NCBI GenBank assembly: GCA_905234205.1
Contig: CAJOGG010000029.1
Span: forward strand, 1 to 11,526
DNA: 11,526 nt
DNA from: an uncultured Synergistales bacterium
Lineage (GTDB): Bacteria; Synergistota; Synergistia; Synergistales; Aminobacteriaceae
Direction of reading: 5' to 3'
Part shown: in pieces, positions 7,013 through 11,526 of the stretch
Layout: each line of letters opens with the position of its first letter
Numbering within the stretch: position 1 is the stretch's first letter
Program-made: the position numbers and the translations under genes
Notes under the pieces: generated by a model
What the model was told of the DNA's origin: nothing
Databases searched by the model: none
What the model saw: only the letters and a program-made list of their open reading frames with translations

Positions 7013-8616
7013 TTGTATATTCGTGCCTCTAATGGTGCTAAGGTCAATTTCTTGGGAGTCTCTTCGCTGCTCAAAATGATAGCTTTATCCGCAAATGACT
7101 CAGGCAAATTCACTTCATTAACGCTAAAATTCACAGCCACCGTAATATTTCCTCGAGTGTAGGCAAAAATTTCTTCGCTGTCCCGCAAAATCTCGTCGTA
7201 ATCTCCTGTTATGAGGTCAGGATTTTCACGGCGTAACTTGGCCAGAGTCTTGTACCACGCTAAAACCGGGCTTGCGTTATCCCACTTAATCGGCGTGCGT
7301 GCATTATCACGAGTAAAGAAGCTCACGAACTTCAAAGCCTCTTCCGGAGTAAAGCCTTCGTTCAAAGCAAAGTTATATTGCCCGATTGATTGAATGTCGT
7401 TTATCTCGTCAATGCTCTTCCAGTCAGCGTTGGTCATTCCCAATTCTTCACCCTGATAAATAAACGGCGTGCCCCTCATCGTTAATAATATCGTAGCGAG
7501 TGCTTTTGCGGCTTTGATTTTGTCTGCTCCTTCTGGCATGAAATAATTTATGCTTCGTGGCCTGTCGTGGTTCTCAAAGTACACCGGGTACCAGCCATTA
7601 ATTTTCGTGGCCTCTTGACTGTTTCTGAATGCCTGTTTCAATTCCGTCAACGTCCATTTACGAGGATAGCACCATGATTCGCTCTCGTTGTAAGCAAGCG
7701 TTGTGTGGCTGAACTCAAATAACATATCGAACACTCCATCACGACCAACCCACAAAGGCAACTCATCAGCGCTGACTCCGTTAGCTTCTCCGACAGTGAA
7801 AATATCTCGCCCATCAAAAACTTTCTGCTTGAACTCATGCAAGTAATCCAAAATTCCAGGCGTGTTTGCCGTCATTAAGTGAACGTTGATTAATCCGTCT
7901 TTGCCGTCGGGTGTGCCATCAAGAAATTCGCCCGGTTTCTTTATGTAAGTTATAGCGTCGATTCTGAATCCTCCTACACCTTTATCAAGCCAAAAATTTG
8001 CCGCGTCATAGAGAGCTTGTCGAACTTCAGGGTTAGCCCAGTTTAAGTCAGGTTGTTCACGCGCGAATGTGTGAAGATAATATTGCTGCCTGTCCTCGTT
8101 CCAAGTCCATGTGCTCCCGCCGAAAATAGTGCGCCAGTTTGTCGTAGCTCCTCGCCATATGTACCAGTCTGCTTTGGGATTGTCCCGGCTCTGTTTTGAC
8201 TCGAGAAACCATTTGTGCTGGTCGGAAGAGTGATTGAACACGAGATCCATTACAATTTTTATTCCGCGTTTGTCAGCTTCGGCGATTAACTCCTCAAAAT
8301 CTTTCATGCTCCCGTATTGTTCATCAATGCCTGTGTAATCCGAAATATCATAGCCATTGTCAACCATTGGGGACGGATAAAACGGGGTTATCCAGATTGC
8401 GCCGACTCCTAAATCTCGCAAATAGTCAAGAGTGTTTGTTATCGCGCGTAAACCCTTGTTGCCTTCAACGTCACGAAAAGTCTTCGGGTAAATTTGATAA
8501 ACGATCGTATTTTGCCACCACTTCATAGAATCTTCCTCCTTAATTTGTTCAGCCGCATATGAAACATTAAATGCACTTGCTAACACTAACAGCACCACTA
8601 AAATTTTTCGCCTCAT
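7009..8616 (-). CDS. Exported GH13 alpha-glucosidase
   Basis: A 535-residue glycoside hydrolase family 13 enzyme of the oligo-1,6-glucosidase/alpha-glucosidase type, releasing glucose from short alpha-glucans. A signal peptide (1-21, cleavage at VSYA|AEQ) points to export. The (beta/alpha)8 barrel shows the conserved regions: DLVFNHSS (124-131), GFRIDAITYI (216-225) with nucleophile D220, FTVGEANG (273-280) with acid/base E277, and ENHDRP (348-353) with D351; a C-terminal beta domain follows from about 455. The residue after the nucleophile is Ala, not the Val associated with alpha-1,6 specificity, so alpha-1,4 or mixed activity is likelier. The usual calcium loop (D.N.DG.GDL) is reduced to DVEGNKGL (49-56). 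AAGGGAG lies 9 bases before the ATG at 8616. A second ATG at codon 31 (8526) has a perfect AGGAGG 8 bases upstream and would yield a cytosolic form. No transporter or other sugar gene is adjacent. Trehalose-type hydrolases are the main alternative. Confidence 0.92.
   Translation of the reverse strand: MRRKILVVLLVLASAFNVSYAAEQIKEEDSMKWWQNTIVYQIYPKTFRDVEGNKGLRAITNTLDYLRDLGVGAIWITPFYPSPMVDNGYDISDYTGIDEQYGSMKDFEELIAEADKRGIKIVMDLVFNHSSDQHKWFLESKQSRDNPKADWYIWRGATTNWRTIFGGSTWTWNEDRQQYYLHTFAREQPDLNWANPEVRQALYDAANFWLDKGVGGFRIDAITYIKKPGEFLDGTPDGKDGLINVHLMTANTPGILDYLHEFKQKVFDGRDIFTVGEANGVSADELPLWVGRDGVFDMLFEFSHTTLAYNESESWCYPRKWTLTELKQAFRNSQEATKINGWYPVYFENHDRPRSINYFMPEGADKIKAAKALATILLTMRGTPFIYQGEELGMTNADWKSIDEINDIQSIGQYNFALNEGFTPEEALKFVSFFTRDNARTPIKWDNASPVLAWYKTLAKLRRENPDLITGDYDEILRDSEEIFAYTRGNITVAVNFSVNEVNLPESFADKAIILSSEETPKKLTLAPLEARIYK
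8535..8540 (-). promoter_or_regulatory. Internal Shine-Dalgarno before Met31 of the GH13 enzyme
   Basis: On the minus strand AGGAGG ends 8 bases before an in-frame ATG (8526-8524). Translation from here would skip the signal peptide and start with MKWWQNTIVYQIYP, which is where signal-less family members normally begin. The site is closer to consensus than that of the upstream start. Confidence 0.6.
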
Positions 8617-8659
8617 GAATTAATTCTCCCTTGACAGTATGCTAAAATTTCAAGGTTTT

Positions 8660-8667
8660 ATTATACT
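8660..8667. promoter_or_regulatory. Overlapping divergent -10 elements between the GH13 gene and typA
   Basis: The minus strand reads TATAAT (8665-8660), giving a leader of about 37 bases to the glucosidase. The plus strand reads TATACT (8662-8667), giving a leader of only about 20 bases to typA. No clear -35 is found for either. Confidence 0.5.
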
Positions 8668-8693
8668 TTAACAATAGGAATGATATTGGATTA

Positions 8694-10580
8694 ATGCAAT
8701 CACAGAACGCTAAGAACATAAGAAACCTTGCTATCGTCGCTCATATTGACCATGGCAAGACAACGTTAATAGACTCAATCTTCAGAGCAGCACAAACTTT
8801 CGCAGCTCACACCCAAGTAGCAGAACGCGTAATGGATTCTAACCCGCTCGAACGCGAACGAGGCATAACTATACGCTCAAAGCCCTGTACAGTTGAGTGG
8901 AAGGGCTACCACATAAACATTATAGACACTCCGGGGCACGCAGATTTTTCCGGCGAGGTTGAAAGAATTTTATCGACGGTTGACTCTGTAATCCTGATCG
9001 TTGAAGCTAACGAAGGCCCCATGCCACAAACTCGTTATGTTTTGCAGCACGCGTTATCAATCGGAATGAAGCCGCTGGTTTTTATCAACAAAGTAGACCG
9101 TGAAGGAGCTGACCCCGATAGAGCTTTGAATCTCACGTTTGATTTATTCTTCGAGCTAGGAGCGTCGGACGAACAAGCGGACTTTCCAGTGTTATATGGT
9201 TCAGGCTTAAACGGTTGGGCAGTGAATGATTTGTCAAAGCCTCATGAAGGTATGGACGATTTATTTCAGGCGATTATTGATTACGTACCAGCACCAGACG
9301 TTGACCCCGATAAACCTTTCTTAATGCAAGTAAGCACTTTAGCTTGGAACGAGTACGTCGGAAGAATTGGCAGCGGAAAAATTTTACAAGGCCACATAAA
9401 GAAGGGCGAGGCTTTTACGAGAGTCTCAACTAAATGGAACAGCACTGACCACAGCGGCGACGATTGGGAAATCACTGGCAAAGAGAACGCGAGAGTGGCT
9501 CAATTATGGGTAACTCGTGGGCTTGAACGCGTTGAAGTTGAGGAAGTTAGCGCGGGCGATATAGTTTGGTTGACTGGCCCTAACGAAATAGATATTGGCG
9601 ACACATTTTGCAACGAAGAAATTTCTGACGCACCATTGAAGCCTTTATCAATCGAAGAGCCTACGGTATCAATGTTCTTTCTTGTGAACTCGGGACCGTT
9701 TGCAGGACGTGAGGGCCAAGCAGTTACACTAAGACAACTAAAGGCACGTTTACAGCGAGAAATGCACGTTAATGTCTCGTTGCGCATGGAGGACTTAGGG
9801 AGACCTGACGGCGTGAAAATTTCCGGGCGCGGGGAATTACAGCTGGGCATTCTCATTGAGGAAATGAGGCGCGAGGGAATGGAGTTCTGCGTGTCGAAAC
9901 CTGAAGTAATCGTTGAATATCATGACGGCGTTAAGTGTGAACCTTATGAGCTTGTTACGATTGACGTACCTGAAGAATATCAAGGCATAGTCTTTGAGAA
10001 GATGTCGCGACGTAAAGGCAAAGTTTTGAACATTGATAACCCTGACAGAGGATTATTGCGAATCGAGATAGAAATTCCAACACGAGGGCTCATAGGTTAT
10101 AGAGGGGAATTTTTGACGGATACACGAGGGCTCGGCATTATGTCAAACTGTTTTAGCGGCTATAAAGAATGGGCGGGCGATTTAATCACGCGTAATCGTG
10201 GCTCACTCGTCAGCGTTGCAACTGGAGAAGCTACAGCGTATCAGCTTGAAATCTTGCAGGAACGTGGCGTGTTATTCATTTCACCGTTGGAACAAGTCTA
10301 TAACGGAATGATCGTTGGCGAGAACTCAAGGCCGGGCGATATACCTTGCAATCCTACAAAGAAGAAGCAGCAGACTAACCACAGATCCGCAACGAAAGAA
10401 TTAACCACGAAACTAGACGTGCCGCGCAGAATGTCATTAGAGAAGGCTATGGAATGGATTGAGACCGATGAACTTGTTGAAGTCACTCCGCAATCAGTCA
10501 GACTCCGTAAAGCAATTCTTGACGAACTCGAAAGAAGAAAAGCTCAACGACGTGGCCCACAGGAGACTAATAATGCGTAA
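8694..10580 (+). CDS. typA: Ribosome-associated translational GTPase TypA/BipA
   Basis: A 628-residue GTPase of the EF-G/LepA superfamily that binds the ribosome and supports 50S assembly and growth under stress, notably cold. G motifs: AHIDHGKT (16-23), RGIT (56-59), DTPGH (78-82) with catalytic H82, and NKVD (132-135). G5 reads GSGLNG (169-174), where the family usually has SA. Domain II follows at about 205-300, then the EF-G-like domains III and V, and the BipA-specific C-terminal domain (about 480-610) ending in [15 protein letters not shown]. The length is slightly over the usual 600-615 because of a charged tail. The start ATG has poor support: AGGA is 14 bases upstream and GGA only 3, with no in-frame alternative. 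The last 8 bases overlap the next gene. Confidence 0.97.
   Translation: MQSQNAKNIRNLAIVAHIDHGKTTLIDSIFRAAQTFAAHTQVAERVMDSNPLERERGITIRSKPCTVEWKGYHINIIDTPGHADFSGEVERILSTVDSVILIVEANEGPMPQTRYVLQHALSIGMKPLVFINKVDREGADPDRALNLTFDLFFELGASDEQADFPVLYGSGLNGWAVNDLSKPHEGMDDLFQAIIDYVPAPDVDPDKPFLMQVSTLAWNEYVGRIGSGKILQGHIKKGEAFTRVSTKWNSTDHSGDDWEITGKENARVAQLWVTRGLERVEVEEVSAGDIVWLTGPNEIDIGDTFCNEEISDAPLKPLSIEEPTVSMFFLVNSGPFAGREGQAVTLRQLKARLQREMHVNVSLRMEDLGRPDGVKISGRGELQLGILIEEMRREGMEFCVSKPEVIVEYHDGVKCEPYELVTIDVPEEYQGIVFEKMSRRKGKVLNIDNPDRGLLRIEIEIPTRGLIGYRGEFLTDTRGLGIMSNCFSGYKEWAGDLITRNRGSLVSVATGEATAYQLEILQERGVLFISPLEQVYNGMIVGENSRPGDIPCNPTKKKQQTNHRSATKELTTKLDVPRRMSLEKAMEWIETDELVEVTPQSVRLRKAILDELERRKAQRRGPQETNNA
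10561..10565 (+). promoter_or_regulatory. Ribosome binding site of the WG-repeat gene, inside typA
   Basis: AGGAG lies 7 bases before the ATG at 10573, within the last codons of typA. It selects this ATG over in-frame upstream codons, and the resulting protein begins with a clean signal peptide. Confidence 0.8.
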
Positions 10581-11493
10581 ATTAATTCTGCTGGTGTTAA
10601 TGTTATTCGTGAGTCCGTCATATGCAGCGATAACTCGTCCACCAGTTTATGTAATCTCACCGCAATATCAAGACGCTAGAGAATTTCATGAAGGCTTGGC
10701 CGCTGTGAAGTCAAACGATCGTTGGGGCTATGTTGATTATTTGGGACGAATCGCTATACCGTTTGTGCATAAAATTCCAGAAGCCGGGGATTTCTCTGAA
10801 GGGTTCGCATTTGTTGGGGATCATTATATTGATTACGAAGGACAACCAGCCTTTGCATACGTAGACGAGGACACGGACGAAAGAGTCGAGAAATATTTCA
10901 ACAACGGCTTACCATTCTCCCAAGGACTCGCGGCTGTTCAATCGGGTGGGCAATGGGGCTACATAGACTTAATGGGAAATTATGTAATTGCTCCATCGTT
11001 TCAACGTGCGGGATCGTTCCGTGAGAACTTGGCCCCGGCCATGAAAAACGGTTTGTGGGGATATATAAACATGCGTGGGAATTTCGTTATCCCTCCAAAA
11101 TATTTACGAGCCAGAGAATTTCACCAAGGACTTGCACCAGTGAGCATAAAGGGCCGTTGGGGATATATCAACAGTGCTGACAAAGTTGTAATCAGACCTG
11201 CATATTATGAAGCTGGAGATTTCGTGGAAGGATATTCGCCGGTAAGGACAAGAACGAGTTACAGGGGTTGGGGATTTATCGGGCCGCGAAATAGATTCGT
11301 TATCCCTGTACGATACAACAACCTTGGAAATTTTGGAGAGGGTCTAGCGCCTGCTGCGGCTGATGCACGTTGGGGATATTTGAACGTTCGAGGAGATTGG
11401 GAGATCTCGCCACAATTTGAGGATGCAAGAACTTTCAGTGAAGGATTAGCAGCGGTTAAAGTGGAAAAATCGTGGGGGTATATTCGTCCGTGA
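10573..11493 (+). CDS. Secreted WG-repeat protein
   Basis: A 306-residue exported protein of unknown function. The signal peptide is residues 1-18 ([18 protein letters not shown], cleavage before AITRPP). The rest is WG (KWG-type) repeats: a unit of about 34-38 residues with WGY(I/V)(D/N)..G...I.P.(F/Y)..A..F.(E/Q)GLA.V. WG dipeptides fall at 51, 128, 162, 196, 233, 267 and 301. The wide first gap (51 to 128) contains a worn unit around HYIDYEGQPAFAY (84-96). The last unit stops just after WGYIRP. WG repeats probably form a beta-rich protein-binding scaffold, but no enzymatic residues are known. The first ATG with a good ribosome site is used; a longer in-frame reading from 10459 would bury the signal peptide. 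It overlaps typA by 8 bases (ATG at 10573, typA TAA at 10578), so translation is probably coupled. Confidence 0.9.
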   Translation: MRKLILLVLMLFVSPSYAAITRPPVYVISPQYQDAREFHEGLAAVKSNDRWGYVDYLGRIAIPFVHKIPEAGDFSEGFAFVGDHYIDYEGQPAFAYVDEDTDERVEKYFNNGLPFSQGLAAVQSGGQWGYIDLMGNYVIAPSFQRAGSFRENLAPAMKNGLWGYINMRGNFVIPPKYLRAREFHQGLAPVSIKGRWGYINSADKVVIRPAYYEAGDFVEGYSPVRTRTSYRGWGFIGPRNRFVIPVRYNNLGNFGEGLAPAAADARWGYLNVRGDWEISPQFEDARTFSEGLAAVKVEKSWGYIRP

Positions 11494-11514
11494 CGCCGCG
11501 CCCCCAAGCTTTTT
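11473..11514 (+). terminator. Possible terminator overlapping the end of the WG-repeat gene
   Basis: TGGGGG (11473-11478) can pair with CCCCCA (11501-11506), with an inner CGTC/GACG hairpin (11485-11488 with 11492-11495) and a run of five Ts at 11510-11514. The stem includes the stop codon and the large internal loop weakens it, so this is tentative. The remaining bases to 11526 show nothing else. Confidence 0.3.
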
Positions 11515-11526
11515 CGTTCCCACCCA

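Noticed and set aside
8631..8636. Perfect TTGACA as the -35 of the typA promoter
   Set aside because: The gap to TATTAT (8659) is 22 bases and to TATACT (8662) 25 bases, beyond the workable 16-19, and nothing at the right spacing resembles a -10.
9500..9856. Antisense reading frame of 118 residues opposite typA
   Set aside because: The sense strand encodes highly conserved BipA domains; the antisense product looks like no protein I know and has no start signals.
10459..10572. Longer N-terminus for the WG-repeat protein
   Set aside because: It would lie in another frame of the conserved typA C-terminus and bury a typical signal peptide; the ATG at 10573 has a good AGGAG site.

Overview
The window is one stretch of bacterial chromosome: tightly packed, moderately AT-rich by eye, with short intergenic gaps (none above 100 bases). 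It holds housekeeping genes mixed with three exported or surface proteins. The best lineage hint is the surface protein at 4309-6984. Its C-terminus (Gly-Gly-Cys, a hydrophobic segment, a short basic end) resembles the Synergist-CTERM sorting tail of Synergistota, and signal peptides on other proteins fit a cell with an outer envelope. A member of the Synergistota, possibly gut-associated, is therefore my inference; it is not proven by the sequence alone.

Layout. Positions 1-428 (minus) carry folK, cut by the window edge. A 67-base divergent gap leads into a plus-strand pair, a threonine-aldolase-type PLP lyase (496-1521, TTG start) and valS (1537-4212), 15 bases apart and closed by a clear intrinsic terminator at 4224-4255. 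A new promoter at about 4265 drives a large secreted protein (4309-6984) built from two tandem copies of a roughly 330-residue module plus a C-terminal anchoring domain. It converges on an exported GH13 alpha-glucosidase (7009-8616, minus), with a GC-rich hairpin between the two stop codons. A 77-base divergent gap separates this from typA/bipA (8694-10580, plus), whose 3' end overlaps by 8 bases the start of a secreted WG-repeat protein (10573-11493).

How the genes relate. folK (folate), the aldolase (glycine from threonine), valS (translation) and bipA (translational GTPase, ribosome assembly and stress) are core functions. The duplicated surface protein, the glucosidase and the WG protein look outward, to the envelope or the surroundings. 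No phage, insertion sequence, CRISPR array, tRNA or rRNA is visible.

The points most worth a second look are: an ideal internal Shine-Dalgarno plus ATG that would produce a signal-peptide-free form of the glucosidase; the duplicated surface protein with its Synergist-CTERM-like tail; the coupling of a secreted WG protein to bipA; and overlapping opposite-facing -10 elements in both divergent gaps. I found no clear multi-gene novel system such as a defence island.
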